In this document: piece after piece, positions 39,201-51,309 of the stretch
Numbering within the stretch: the stretch's first letter is position 1
How the letters are laid out: every line of letters begins with the position of its first letter
From: Vanilla planifolia
Lineage: Eukaryota > Streptophyta > Magnoliopsida > Asparagales > Orchidaceae
Direction of reading: 5' to 3'
Assembly: GCA_023846275.1 (NCBI GenBank)
Contig: CM043872.1
Coordinates: 28,200,670-28,264,669 of the forward strand
DNA length: 64,000 bases
Made by a program: the position numbers and the translations under genes
The notes under the pieces: model-generated
Seen by the model: only the letters and a program-made list of their open reading frames with translations
What the model was told of the DNA's origin: nothing
Database searches by the model: none

Positions 39201-41904
39201 AATCCTACATCCTACACAACGAGTGGTCAAACACCTTCTAAATAATAATATACAAAGTGATAAGGAATAAATGTTGATACGTACTAGCCTTATAACCATA
39301 ATAATAAATGCCACAAGGGTAACTTTTTATCTTTGTGGCATGAAAAATATCTATGACAAAATCATCCATAGGATCTCTCAATAGCCTTTGAAGATAGAGC
39401 AATTAATGCCATTCACACTTGGGAACAATTGATCCCCAACGAGAGTAATAACATAGACCTCATTAATATAAACTGTCTCCAATCCACTCACCAAATAAAT
39501 GTTTGCTTGGTTGACTACGACACAACAAGCCTTAATGCCCCTTGTTGGTGGGCCTTTGTCAAGACTTGATGCCAGCAAGTCAAAGCAACCATGAAACTTA
39601 TTACTGACACTCTCTTGTGACTTGATGCATGGTTTCATATTCACAATCACTAGTTTCTTGCCCTTGTCTTGAATCACATCCCCTTGGCTGGGAGGACTCT
39701 TATATTCTCATATCTTGCCTAGGGTCAATATAAGCAAGGGAACTCTCTAATCACTTTAAGGATAACTACTCACCAAATGAGCAACTCACTTGCACAGGAA
39801 TCATGCAATAATCAATCCTTCACACTCAAGCTATAAAAAATCAAAAAAACAAAAGAACTTCCAAATGGCATGCCCACCCACGTGCCAGCCTAGTTCACCT
39901 TGACGCACACATGGGTGTATGCCACTCTCTTAACCTCAATAGTAATAATATTCAATTATATAGGTGTGCCAACCAAAGAGCTAATTTAATAACAACTCAA
40001 GAAACCTCATCTAAGCTGACACAACCTAGACCACTACACATGATGACCTAAACTCAAGGAATCATGCATTAAAGCCAATGACTTAACGTACCACCAAAAT
40101 GGGGATACTTTGTAAAACCAACCCTTATATTATCTCTTATCAAAATGAAAAATGAAGCAATCACAACCCATATTCAATACTATGAACCACTTAACGAGGG
40201 CCTACTTCCTATAAAGATCAAAAGCAAGCCAATGGAATGAGCCCTCCTTCCTTAACAGTAAACTATTCAAGAATTTTGAAGCCAAACATTAGGCCTTGAA
40301 ATGCCGTCACCATTCAACTAAAATCCGTTGCCTTTGACCACGAGTGATTCACTAACATAAAATGAGAGATTTTATCAATAGTTTTCTTTATCCATGTGCA
40401 ATGTTGTAAAAAAGAAATTTTAACTACCAAACTATCCTCTCCAACTATATAGCAAATGGGTTGAGAGAGATGTGCCAAGACCCATAGTCCCTTGACAAAC
40501 CGATTCAAGATGGAAAATCCACGAGCACCCTTATCCCCATGAGCTCCTACCCACACACACCCTTCACCAAAACCTCCATAAATGTCTCTTAAGCAACTAG
40601 TCAAATAGGACTTGTAGTTCGAAGAGGCCTCCACAACAAAATTCTTTTCCAAATCACAAACTGACACCTCCATGGCAACCCTTTCATTGCAAGCCCACCT
40701 TGATCGTCCTCCCATCCACCATCAAATCAATATGGAGACCTGCCCATGGCTTATTTGCACCCATCAATAGCTGCAGCTGTGCACTGCTCCGCTTGGCTGT
40801 AACACCAGCCTGCAAGGTTGTACCCAACAATTGCATCAACTGCACACCCTCCACTTGAAAAGTAACAACGTTTGTGATGATTATCACTTGGAATTAGTCT
40901 CATTTATACTCTACAATAAGCCGTAACGATGATAATTATAAAACCATTGCAACTGGTCTTATGATATAAAATAAAGGAAATAAAACTTGGTTCACTTACG
41001 GGGCCATCCACCGATAAGTCCCTGTCTCTGGCGTCATTCCTTCCGGATGCACCTCTATCCTTGCCACTCCGAAGTCCGCGATCTTGATCGACTTATCTCC
41101 ACAAATCAGAAGATTATCTGATTTCAAGTCCCTGTGAATGAATCCCAACCCATGAATATAAGCCATTCCCCTAGCAACGTCTAGTGCCTGCCTTATTGCT
41201 ATATTAAGTGGAGCAGATCGATTTTGTCTCCTACTCAGAAACTGTCGAACGGATCCTCCCTTTGCATATTCGGTCACAATACACCAAACCATCGGCTTTC
41301 TGCAAGCTCCTATGAATCTAACAACGTTGGGATGTCTCAATGAAGCAAGCATCATCACCTCCTGCCCAAACTGCTGTTCCATCAATTGCGCTCTCGCAAG
41401 GTCGTTTTCAGGTCTCTCCAGTAGTTTAATTGCTACTTCTTCGCCATAGTAAGTTCCCCGATAAAGCTTCCCAAAAGCCCCTTGAGCGAAGGGGTCGCCC
41501 ATGCTAAGCATCCCGAGATCGAGCGTCCATTCCTCGTAGTCCTGGAGACCTTGAGTTGGTAAGCTCGGATCCATCAGTGCCTGCGATAGGGCATCACCGT
41601 TGAAGGCATGGATGATCCCTCCGGAGCAGTAAACGCTGTGACCTTCCGAGCTGCCGATAGGAAAGGAAGCGGCAGAAGGAACCTGAAAAAGGCTATCCCG
41701 GTTAACAGTTCCCATGCGGGAATCGTTCGAAGCGACGCTACTGTTGTCCAGTAACATAGCCACAGAGCCGCTGCACGTTCTCTCATGCCTAGTGTCCATG
41801 GACATGCTCGTGTCCTCCCGGATGTAGCAGGCTATGTCATAGTACTTGCCGGCCCTGGCCATGCCAGCGGAACTTATTCCGGCAAATTTGGCAGCGTCTA
41901 TCAT
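36203..41904 (-). CDS. RAF-like (group C MAPKKK) dual-specificity protein kinase
   Basis: A cytosolic kinase of the plant RAF-like group C (similar to the Arabidopsis RAF22/RAF28 type), acting in stress or developmental signalling; targets are unknown. Exon 1 is 41904-41000 and exon 2 is 36542-36203, joined CC|A inside the APE motif, giving 414 residues, close to the roughly 410 of homologues. A 130-residue Ser-rich N-terminal part precedes the kinase domain. Domain features: Gly loop [11 protein letters not shown] (140-150), VAIK Lys160, HRDLKSDN (257-264, Asp259), DFG Asp277, GTYRWMAPE (295-303), then the group-typical [13 protein letters not shown]. All catalytic residues are present, so it should be active. 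The single intron is 4.46 kb and carries an old LINE. A second in-frame Met lies at residue 15, but the first fits family starts. Confidence 0.95.
36543..40999. other. Single coding intron of the RAF-like kinase (4.46 kb)
   Basis: Donor GTAAGT and acceptor TTTCATGCAG on the minus strand. The middle is occupied by a decayed LINE in the same orientation as the gene. No further exon of the kinase is needed. Confidence 0.8.
37900..39700 (-). mobile_element. Decayed LINE (reverse transcriptase remnant) in the kinase intron
   Basis: On the minus strand, ordered RT landmarks appear over several frames. The catalytic box is FIDDVILFS (FIDD at 38755-38744). The thumb reads [11 protein letters not shown] (about 38555-38520), then NKILAWSAL and VVLINSIL, then [16 protein letters not shown] (about 38330-38280). 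This is the order in plant L1 ORF2. Many stops and shifts show old age. The element may extend up to about 40.9 kb (5' side) and down to 37.6 kb, but those parts are not recognisable with confidence. Confidence 0.65.
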
Positions 41905-42034
41905 CTAGCAGCCTCGCGTCTCCCTTCGTAAGAATTTGAAATGATAGAGTTGGTGTTTCTCGGACTCATCTCATGCCGCTTGTCTTAACAATTCGTAAAC
42001 TCATCGATGACGAACAGACCAAGGAAAGCTCAAC
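41905..42034 (-). other. Probable 5'UTR exon of the kinase, just after a leader intron
   Basis: On the minus strand a classic acceptor (CTCTTTTTTCAG|GTTGAG) ends at 42035. It is followed by 130 bases to the ATG at 41904. The upstream leader exon is probably in the GC-normal stretch 42070-42260; its donor was not fixed. Confidence 0.5.
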
Positions 42035-42299
42035 CTGAAAAAAGAGTATAGATTTTAGCTGGTTAATCGAGAGGATCAGAGAGAAGAATCCATAAACGAG
42101 CTGAAAGTCCACCAGTCCATACGATTTAAGGCTCCGCCAGCAGCTCTTTCTCCGGCGATTCTGCTACAGATGAAGGATCGAGATAGCTTCGGCTTCTGCG
42201 GAAGTAACGATCTCGCTCTCTTGCGAGCCAAAAGTCGTTGGGCGTTTTTTGTTCCTATTTTTTTTTTTGTGTCTTGTTTAAGAGTACCATACATTTGTT

Positions 42300-44586
42300 T
42301 GCCGAGAAATATTTTTTGAAAACTTTAATCAAACTTTTTTTTTACTTTAAAATAGAAATATGTAATAATAATGTGATGATAAAACGGATTTTTAACTGTT
42401 AAAATAATATAATAAAAAAAATAATAGATCCATTTATTTAAGAATATGGTAGATCAACAACGAATTTATTGGAAGGAGCTGTGCAAGTTCATCTTTTTTT
42501 AATACTCTCACTATAAAAAGTTTATGAATATTTATTTATTGAATAAATTATAAACTATATTTTATATTTGTATAAATAATATTTTATGTATAAAAAGTTT
42601 ATGATTATATTTTATATTTATTTTAAAACATGTCTGTTTTGTTTGCTGCAAACACAAACAGGTGGTTTTAAATTGTAGTTAATGTGAATGGTTTTTCTTT
42701 ATTTCCAATACTTAGTTACAAAAATTAAATATATGCCAACAAACTAATTTATAAAATATGATATATACGGCACAAATCATTGCTCAAGGGTACTGCAAGC
42801 ATCAGGATACGTATATGGATCTAAAACTTCAAGAACCCAAAGGATATTGATATCATGTCTTTCAATAAAAAAATTAATGTTAAAAGAAAATATATATTAT
42901 TTAACTATCGTATACGTTATTTATAATTAGTATTTAAAAATTTATAAAAAAATTGAAATAGTATAAAAAAGAAATATTAATATTTCTGTACGGTGGATTT
43001 TCCTCAGCAAGCATTTAAAAAAGTATTTTTAATAAAATGCTAAATGAGTAAAAAAGTAATTTTTATTTGTAAGTCATTTTTTTAGAAGAACATGTTTATA
43101 CCTTTTAAAAAAAACATTAAGCTTCTTCACAAATAGATATTACCATAGAAATTTTATGTACTTTTGGTTCAAGCAACAAGGTAATAGTCAATGAATAATT
43201 TTAATGGGTTATAGTTTATATAATTTTAATTTTATTTTTAAAAGTAAAACTTTAATTTTCAAATACAAATAAAATCTTAAGTTTTGTTAAAAATATTATT
43301 ATTTTTTTATTAAATAATAACAAAATAATGAAATTCATATTAAGCTAGAAACAATAATCTAAGAAAAATTAACACGATTCACTTTTTTATAACATTAATA
43401 AAAAATAATGAAATATCAATTACAGATACTTTAAATAATTTTAAAATCACAAGATAAATATATAATTATTAAAGATTAATATAAAATAAAAATAATAATT
43501 TTTATTTTGAATGATATAAATTATTTGTTTTGAATCATGTGACAATTATATTAGACCGTTATGTTAGATTACTAAAATTATAATTTATAAAAAATTTATT
43601 ATTTTTTTAATTAATTGATATACAATTGAATTTGACATAAATGATATCTAAATAAGCAAAACAATCTATAATATCATCTAGATAATTCTCAATATATCAT
43701 ATAGATATAAAACTAATAATACAACAAGATGCATCCGATCATAGATATAAGTAACATCAAGTTGTTTCATATCAAATTTTCTATTACAAAAAAACTCAAT
43801 TTGAAATAATAAAGTTTATGATACGTCATTTAAGGTGGATATCAAATTAGATTGTATGATAGTATGATAAGGCTATTGTCTAGATCATAAATAAAGTCGT
43901 TTATAATACGTAATCTAAAAAATAAGATATTTAAAGAGCGTAAGAAGAACTAATAAAAAAAAACTTAATTCAACCACAGACGAGGACATTAAATAAATTA
44001 CAGAACAAGCCATCGTACCATCTTAAACGAACTCGTCGAGCTTCCGAGCGAAGCTTATTGCAGCACTTCCGTTAAGGTTTAAGCAACGCCGTAGTGTTCC
44101 ACAGCAGTTTCCACATGGTCGTACCGTGTGAGAGGACCGGCCTAAATGAAGAAGGCCCCCGGTGATCTTGCTTCCACGTCACATCCTTCCAACAAGCGAG
44201 GTCCAGTTTGGAAATAGCATTTTTGCCTTGTTTGTTTTGGGATATGTACTTGAATTTATAACTTTGTTAGGGGTCCACCAATATATGGAGGAGAAAAGTT
44301 ATTCTGTTTCCAAAAGCCAATTCTTAAAGTATTTAAATATTTATGAAAATTTTAAGCTTTGTGTAATAATTTATTTTAAAATATTTCAAATATCTGTTTT
44401 TTTTTTGTTTCGAGTCTTCGGTAGAAATAGACAAAAAAATATTTTAAAATATGTTATTTTGTGTGCAGGAAAATCAATATTTAGCAATTTTTGGCGGGTT
44501 GTAAAGGCGGGTGTTCGTGCGGGACACCTCAGAAGGCTTAAGAGAGGAGCGATACCTTTCCCCAAATCTCCAACCCTAGCATCACA
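42300..44586. other. Divergent intergenic region of kinase and CNX6
   Basis: 42300-43980 is extremely AT-rich with no coding signal. 44040-44215 is suddenly GC-rich, without a long ORF, and could be a gene fragment or a non-coding exon. 44500-44586 is the likely CNX6 leader. Confidence 0.6.
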
Positions 44587-45171
44587 ATGGCGGATGCGGA
44601 GATCGCCGACGGGTTTCGATTGACAACGCTAATCGAGATCGTGGAACCCTCTCCCTTTCCCCTTGACCTCTTCCGCTACGTCGCATTCGTCCGCGACCCC
44701 GCCGCTGGGGCGATCGCGACGTTCGAGGGTACAACCCGCGAAACTTTCGAAGGCCGCCGCGTCGTCGAGCTCCGGTACGAGGCCTACGTTTCCATGGCTA
44801 CTCGCCGCCTCTCCGAAGTATGCGCTGCAGCTCGAGCGTCTTGGGACCTACGCCGCATCGCCGTAGCACACCGTCTTGGTATCGTGCCCGTCGGCGAGGC
44901 TAGCGTCTTCGTCGCCGTCTCGGCCGTCCATCGTGACGACGCTATGGAGGCGTGCCGCTTTATCATCGACGAGATCAAGGCGTCGGTGCCGATCTGGAAG
45001 AAGGAGGTGTATGCAGACGGGGAGATATGGAAGGAGAACAAGGAGTTCTTCGAACGCCGGCCGGCCTTGATCGAGGCGGAACAGGATAAGAGGTCCTGCT
45101 GCAGCGGTAGTAAGATAAGGATTAACGGAAATGACGTCTTGGGGACCACGGCGGGAAAGCATGGTCTGTAA
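44587..45171 (+). CDS. CNX6: Molybdopterin synthase catalytic (large) subunit, MoaE/MOCS2B type
   Basis: It converts precursor Z (cyclic pyranopterin monophosphate) to molybdopterin, taking sulfur from the thiocarboxylated small subunit CNX7, in the cytosol. The 194-residue intronless ORF fits the family (Arabidopsis CNX6 is about 198). Key features: AGAIATFEGTTRETFEG (40-56, containing the conserved Arg51), ELRYEAYVSMA (61-71), IAVAHRLGIVPVGEASV (91-107), and the active-site segment KASVPIWKKEVY (131-142), with Lys131 and Lys138 matching E. coli MoaE Lys119 and Lys126. A C-terminal tail with a CC pair and basic end (SCCSGSKIRI) resembles the tail of plant homologues. The ATG has a good context (CACAATGG). 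Codon third positions are very GC-rich, unlike the surrounding DNA. Antisense ORFs here are shadows. Confidence 0.96.
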   Translation: MADAEIADGFRLTTLIEIVEPSPFPLDLFRYVAFVRDPAAGAIATFEGTTRETFEGRRVVELRYEAYVSMATRRLSEVCAAARASWDLRRIAVAHRLGIVPVGEASVFVAVSAVHRDDAMEACRFIIDEIKASVPIWKKEVYADGEIWKENKEFFERRPALIEAEQDKRSCCSGSKIRINGNDVLGTTAGKHGL

Positions 45172-48100
45172 GGGTGACGTCACGGCGGGACGATTCTGCA
45201 TTATAGGAACCATAACTTCATATTTAACGTAGGAAGTAATGCTAAGTGCCTTCTTTTAAGGCAAAGAAATGCTTCAAGTACTGAGGTGTTCTGTTGCCAT
45301 TGTGGGAGAGCTCTAATGTAATGCTATCGGTTGTACCATCGGAGTCATGGAGATGACTTAAAAAGAAGTTCCTCTATAGACCTTTTGAAGCTGTTTTTGG
45401 TGCTTACAGCTAAATCAGGTTAGTGGTTTTTTAAGTTCCTCTTTGGTTTCGTAATAAGCGAATAAACTTAAATTAGCTCACTTTTAATGTTCCCCTAATA
45501 TATTTTGTTGAAAAAATTTTCCAAGCCAATTTTTCCTTCAATCTATTTTGTTGATAAAATTTTTGAAGTTACTTTTAGACTTTCTCCTCGCTTATAACTA
45601 CATTAAAAGACATGGCATTTATGACTTCCACCTGTTGGAAGCCTACTGCCCGTGTATTGCCTGCTTTCCACCCTCTGCTGGTCGGTTGCCACACGTTTCT
45701 GCTTCTTATCTCCACCTTTTACCTGCTGTCGCGTAATGGTCGCCCATCACCTACCGGCCCGACGACCAGCGGAGGATGGTGGTGTGGCCGACAGGTGGCG
45801 GTCGATGCCAGCTATGGCCGGCGGAGTGTTTCCGTCGCCAATGGGATGTGGAAGTCAGCGTTGACACCTGGTTGGAGGATGTTCTGAAAATGTGTTCTAC
45901 TCAAAGTAGTACAAGAATGTTTTCTATTTTATTTTAATTTTAAAATCAATTAAATGATACGGTAGTGCTATGTTAGCAATTCAACAGATAAGCAAACAAC
46001 ATTTTGAACAATATTCATATCAGAAAGTAAAAGTCTCCCATGTCCTCACTTCCATCGAGCCATTTGATTGAATTTGGGGTTGTCACTCTTACTTTTTTGT
46101 AACTTGATGAGGTTTTCTACAGAAGCCCTTCCCAAAACAAACAACCTTGACCACCGACCAACTCCTTTCATGTGAAAAGGAGCTTTTCAAAAATAGCTAT
46201 GAGTTGAACAAAATGAAGCTTTTTTAGAATGGTTTTTATGAGGTGTTTCAATTAAGACTTCATTCAGTTTTCTCTGCATTTTGACTTTCTGAATTCTGGC
46301 CACACACTGTAGCCCATTTGAAAATAGTTTGCACGACTCCATGTTTGTTAGGCCTTTTGAATTATCTTCTCTTGCTTCCATTAATTGATCTATTAATGTT
46401 CTTCACATGAGCATCGGTAGTTCTCCAAAATGATATTAACTGAACCTTTGATATTGATCTATCACAATTATAGTACTCTTTGTATAATTGAGGTTTAGTT
46501 ATTGTCTATATTCTATTAATAAAAGTTCCCATTGCCTCTCCCTTCCTCCATGGGAAAGATGGTAGATAAATTTCCTTGGGCATAGGCAGTGTCTCATGGT
46601 GGCCATACACATTGAGCTTCTTTTACGTAGAAACAAAATCCTCTACACCTAGCATATCTAAGAACACAGCTGTGGCCATAGTAAAACATATGGCTTACCA
46701 TGATACAACTAGTATTTTTGCTTTATCAATATAGAGCAATTTGTTATAGATGTAGGGAATATGGATACATGGTTGTAAGTGTCAAACAGCGTGATGTGAG
46801 GAAATTAGTTAGAAGACAATTTAGGAAGATAGGAATCAGAAGACTTGGTATCTCAATCTCATAAACGTATTCTGATAAGACATGTAAATTAATGATTAAC
46901 TTGGGAAGTTGTGTGAACGTAATTTTGTAGTTTAGCATAGAATGGATGAGATTATCAGTTGAATCATATACATACTCATTCACTACTGCATGGGTGGATC
47001 AAATTTCAAAGAATGTTAATCAGTACAACCATGTGTCACTAAATGTGGTGTATTTGAATAAAAGGTGTTGTGATTTCATATTCATCAACATTGTGACGTA
47101 TTACAAATGCAACTATAAAAGCATGAACAAATAAGCAATTGTGTAGGTCACATCAATCCTTCATTGCTAAACAAACCTTATTTTGAAGGGTGGCTGCACC
47201 ATGTGACCTTAGGCACTTATGTTACAAATAGATTTACATCTTGGTTAGGCACTTGTAATGTATTGTTGCATTTGAATTTGCCCTTCGATGTATGATAGGA
47301 GAAATGGAAATGAATATGATTAGTTAGATGAGCTCTAAAATCAATAAACATTAGTAGTGGTGGCTATGGCTAAATAAACTTTTTGTTTGTCTATGGGTAT
47401 AGTGATACGGTCATTATGCCAATTGTGGAGACCTGAGTTGTGAAAATCTGAATTTTCATATTTCATGTGCTAGTATTGTGTCTAAAATAAGTAATAAGAT
47501 CATCCTTTGGTTGTTGTAATTCTACATGTAGTATAGAAGTGAATTTGATAATACTTGTTTTTGAATAGAAGAGAAACAATAGCAAAATCATAGGTGCAAA
47601 TACTAGCATATGAGCAGCAATAAAATGTTAGGATCATTTGTTTGAAGAATTACTTTTAGAACTCTCTCAAATGCGTGATAGATGGCTCTCTTGGCGTATG
47701 CTTCAGATAAACACGGAGGAAGTGTAAAGAAACAAATTCAAGGTAATCATGCTTAATCAATGAGATGCATGTAAGATTTTCTTATAAACTTTAAGCCATC
47801 ATAAATCTCTCACTAGAGATTGGTTTGTCACTTGAGTTTATAAAGTATCTCATAATTGAAATCTCTAAAGTATGTGTCAATTATCTAACAATGTTAATCA
47901 CTTAAAGCATCTGATCCTTTATCACTTAATCACTTTGTTCACACAATCATTGATAGGTATTTGAGTTAAGGCTTGTGTTATTTACAACTAATGCTATATT
48001 TTTTGAAGACTTGAGATGGAAATATGATGAATTGCAAGAAGATATGGGAACCATTATGATGACATTATAAGTGCTTCATACACAATTTGTTAAAGTGGTT

Positions 48101-48840
48101 CCTACATCTATGCAACTAGGAGATCTCCAAATCCAACCCATTAGATTAATGAATTTGTAGATAATGAACATGGAAGCATGTTGGGAAAATGATATGCAAT
48201 CAAGTTCTTTATGACTTTGAGATCGAAAATAGAGAATTCAAATTTGATGATGGAAAAATTAAAGCTATGTAAGAGTAGTTGAAATGTACTAACATTATAG
48301 TGTTTCAAAGCTTTGTGGGAGCATACTAGCATCTTCCAAAAAGCAACCTAGTTGCATGACTGTACTGAGCAAACATGAAGTTTGAGAGCCTTCTTTTATT
48401 TGAAAAAAGGACTTTTGAGGCATGCATGTCATCCTTTCTCAATCAATAACAATCCTTTGAAGTTTATATGCATTATGATACATTGTTAGAGCAGCGCTTC
48501 TACAACAAGGAAGGCCTACAATATTACTTTGAGATGCAATGAAACATACCAAAAGTTTTTTTGCTTCTATCATTGTACAAAGCCTTGAAATGTTGATTGT
48601 CTTAGTAGAAAAAGAGATTATAATAAATTTCGATCAACAACGTTTATAGTTTTGGCAAACTATAATTGACATGTAGTAATTATGACTTTTGTAGTGGATA
48701 ACTTATCTGTATCGTTATTATTTGGTTTAAAAATATAAGTGAATTCATAAGCAATCAGATTGACATTCTATCAAGACCCTTAGTAGTTTATAATCTATGT
48801 CTATCTTTAATTAAATAAGTCTAATTGGAAGAGCATATGT
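45172..48840. other. Intergenic region after CNX6, no supported gene
   Basis: The first 250 bases are the probable CNX6 3'UTR. 45630-45890 is a GC-rich island with open frames on the + strand but no family I recognise. The remainder is AT-rich, degenerate sequence, probably old transposon DNA. Confidence 0.6.
45630..45890 (+). other. GC-rich island of unknown nature
   Basis: About 260 bases with high GC content in an AT-rich setting. Three + frames are open over 60-90 codons, as expected from GC content alone. No domain, signal peptide or start context is convincing. It may be a captured gene fragment or transposon piece. Confidence 0.35.
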
Positions 48841-49542
48841 GAAGTGTTTCGTGTTAAGGAAATCCCACAAGAGGGAGGGTGAATTGTGTATTTAAAATTT
48901 TATGAATTTCGAAATTAAACTTAAAAACCTTTAAGCAAGAGTAAAGAGAGTTGAACACACAAATTTTTAAGTGGTTCGACTCAAAATCGAGTCTATGTCC
49001 ACCCTCAACCGGTGTTGGGAAAAATCCACTAAATGCATTGATTACAAGTGAGGTTTTTCGTACGGTTCACCTCAAACCTACTTGGGATTTTTACTACGGC
49101 TAATCCCAAACCTACTTGAGTTTTTACTGGGCTTAACTCAAACCTGGGGTTTTAGCACTACTGTTGGGATGCCCTTGCCCCAAAAAGAAAAGTACAATGA
49201 TTGGCAAAAAAGTTAAGAGAAATAAGACAAAAAGAGGAGGCACACACAATCGACAAATTAGAGGGATAGAAATTGAGAAATAATTGAAAAACCTCTAATT
49301 CCAATAGCCTCCTTGCCGCTTTGCTTTTTGAGCTTGGATGCACCGTTTTTGCTTGAGTGCTCGAACTTTGAGATCTGAAATCTTTGGAAAATTTAGCAAA
49401 GGTTTAAATTGAAAAATACATCAATTTTTCCTATTTATAGGGCTCAAATTTGAGCTCTAAAAACACCCCCAACGGCTCCAAAAATTAATTAGCCGTTTGG
49501 GCAACGGACGGAAAGCAGCCACCGTCCGATCCAGGCCCAAAA

Positions 49543-49745
49543 ACAAACGGCGCAGATTGATTTACGCATTTTACCGTTCGGGCTTAATCCAGAGTGTTGG
49601 ATCCGGGCGCGTAATCGAACGGCACGGATTAAATCTCGCGATTACCGTTTACGCGATTTAATTACGTGCGTAGGATCCGGGTGCAAAGATGAACGACACA
49701 GATTTTACCTTATGGGATGAATCCTGTGCGTTGGATCCGGGCGGG
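49543..49745 (+). repeat. Three diverged tandem units of about 65-75 bp
   Basis: Each unit carries an 'aacggcrcagatt'-like phrase near its start and a 'gcgttggatccgggcg'-like phrase at its end. The units start near 49543, 49610 and 49684. A weaker fourth relative lies just upstream (49500-49540). Confidence 0.6.
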
Positions 49746-49793
49746 CTTGATATGAGCCATTGGATCCCGCGAAGGCTGAAACTGGGATTTTTA

Positions 49794-49835
49794 GTCCCAC
49801 ATTGCGTATGCGGAAGTGTTGGAGCGCTATATAAG
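49794..49835 (+). promoter_or_regulatory. snRNA-type promoter signature: USE followed by TATA box
   Basis: GTCCCACATTG (49794-49804) differs at one base from the plant snRNA upstream sequence element RTCCCACATCG. TATATAAG follows at 49828-49835. The gap of 23 bases is the spacing known for Pol III-type plant snRNA promoters (Pol II ones have about ten more). This is a sequence match only; it could equally be an LTR promoter. Confidence 0.45.
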
Positions 49836-49968
49836 AAATCCATCTTGTTTACATTGCGAGCCTCTTTGGGGTTGGCTCCCCCCTTCCTTGACCAGGACTT
49901 GATCACCTGGTTCGGGTTGACTTAGCCAAGCATTGTTCATTAACTGTTGACCGCACTGTAGTTTGACC

Positions 49969-50061
49969 TAGCCGAGCTCCTCTCGGCGGGCTTGGCTTAG
50001 CCAGGCACTGTTGATTTGACCGTTGACAGCGCTAGCCGAGCTCCTCTCGGCGGGCTTGGCT
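49969..50061 (+). repeat. Two perfect 29-bp repeats with an internal hairpin
   Basis: A 29-base sequence starting 'tagccgagctcctctcgg' occurs at 49969-49997 and again at 50033-50061. Each has the inverted pair ccgag/ctcgg around 'ctcct', a five-base-pair stem. The same short phrase family ('ttagccargcaytgtt') also recurs around them. Confidence 0.85.
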
Positions 50062-51309
50062 CGGCCTTCTCGGGTCAACCAAATTTTTATTTTTAAATTA
50101 AATTTTTAATTTCTAAAAGACCTGGACGGGCTGTTTTCGCGTCGGGTCGACCCGCCCATTGCTACTGTGCATTTTCCCGAGACTTCAGCTGTTTTAGGGT
50201 ATTTTTGACGAATTTTTTGTGCCAAAAATTTGAATATAAGTGTATAAAGATAATTTTATATTCTTATAGTATTATAAGTTATTTAAATAACTATGAAAAG
50301 AAATTCATGAAAAACAATTCCAAAGCAATATTAAAAAATCAAATACCAATGTCTATACATTTTGTCAAATATGCTTGGCCCAAAAATCAAAATTCAGTAT
50401 TAAATAACTTTATAATATTTTTAAATGTTAATACTACTGGTGTGTCTCATAATCTCAAAGTTTGGACATATCAAATTCAAGAGAAATAAAAAGAAATTCA
50501 ATTATAAAAAATCTTGTGCATGTCTTAAATTTCCTTGAAGTATGCCATAACCTCAAAGCCCTTAGAGATCATTATTTTAGACATTTAAAATACATGGCTT
50601 GATTTAATTAATTAGTAACAATTTTATTTAAAATCAAGCCCAAATAAAATATACACATTTATGCTTGACTCATCAAACACAATGGTGTAACAATATGTAA
50701 TAAAAATTTAAGTATGCTAAAGTTTTTTACTATTGTGAGATCATAAAGGAAGTGAAGGTTAATAAATTTTTAGAATTCTTAATATGCAACCTTCATAGAC
50801 ACACATACTGGCCACAATTGAAGTTTGATGTCATGATGTTTATTTAAGGATATGTAATTTGTAATTCATTGACTCATTGACTCTAATGAAGAGCAAGACA
50901 TATGTGATGATTTGAGTGATTGTATATTTGCTTGGAGAGTATAACTCATGCATTCAAAGATGTGAGAGAAGTGTACATGATACCTCCAATTTGCTTACAA
51001 TTGAATCATGCATGGTTCAACTAGATAAGGGTTATTTGAAATTTATTTGGAATATCTAACTAAAAATTCTTTGAACTCGATTTTTCACTTTAACACCTTC
51101 AAGGGGTCGCAGGAAATAGCACAATGGAACATAGAAGTTTTGTTTAGACTATTCGAAAAATGTATACTACAGCTAAAAAATGGCATGAGCTTTCAAAAGT
51201 AATTATGAAGAGAGACACAATGAGTATTGTGTCAAGCAGAAAGTTGATGTTCGAGGTCTTCCCTTGTTACATCTTATTAGAGTTTGACTAAAAGGCAAAG
51301 AATAAAAAT

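Larger units (their letters stand above)
48845..50200 (+). repeat. Compound repeat block, LTR-like, with tandem units and TATA box
   Basis: The 5' part (48850-49200) starts 'gagggagggtgaattgtg' and later has 'agtggttcgactc' and a 'tatgtccaccctc' motif, a layout I recall from dispersed plant repeats (memory, not checked). It then has three short repeats of an 'aaacctacttg' phrase. 49440-50170 is GC-rich, with three diverged tandem units ending in a 'ggatccgggyg' motif, then a promoter-like core, then hairpin repeats. The whole could be the LTR of a retroelement or a non-autonomous element. Confidence 0.45.

Noticed and set aside
44784-45213. Two 121-residue antisense ORFs over CNX6
   Set aside because: They are mirror frames of a GC-rich coding sequence and have no recognisable content.
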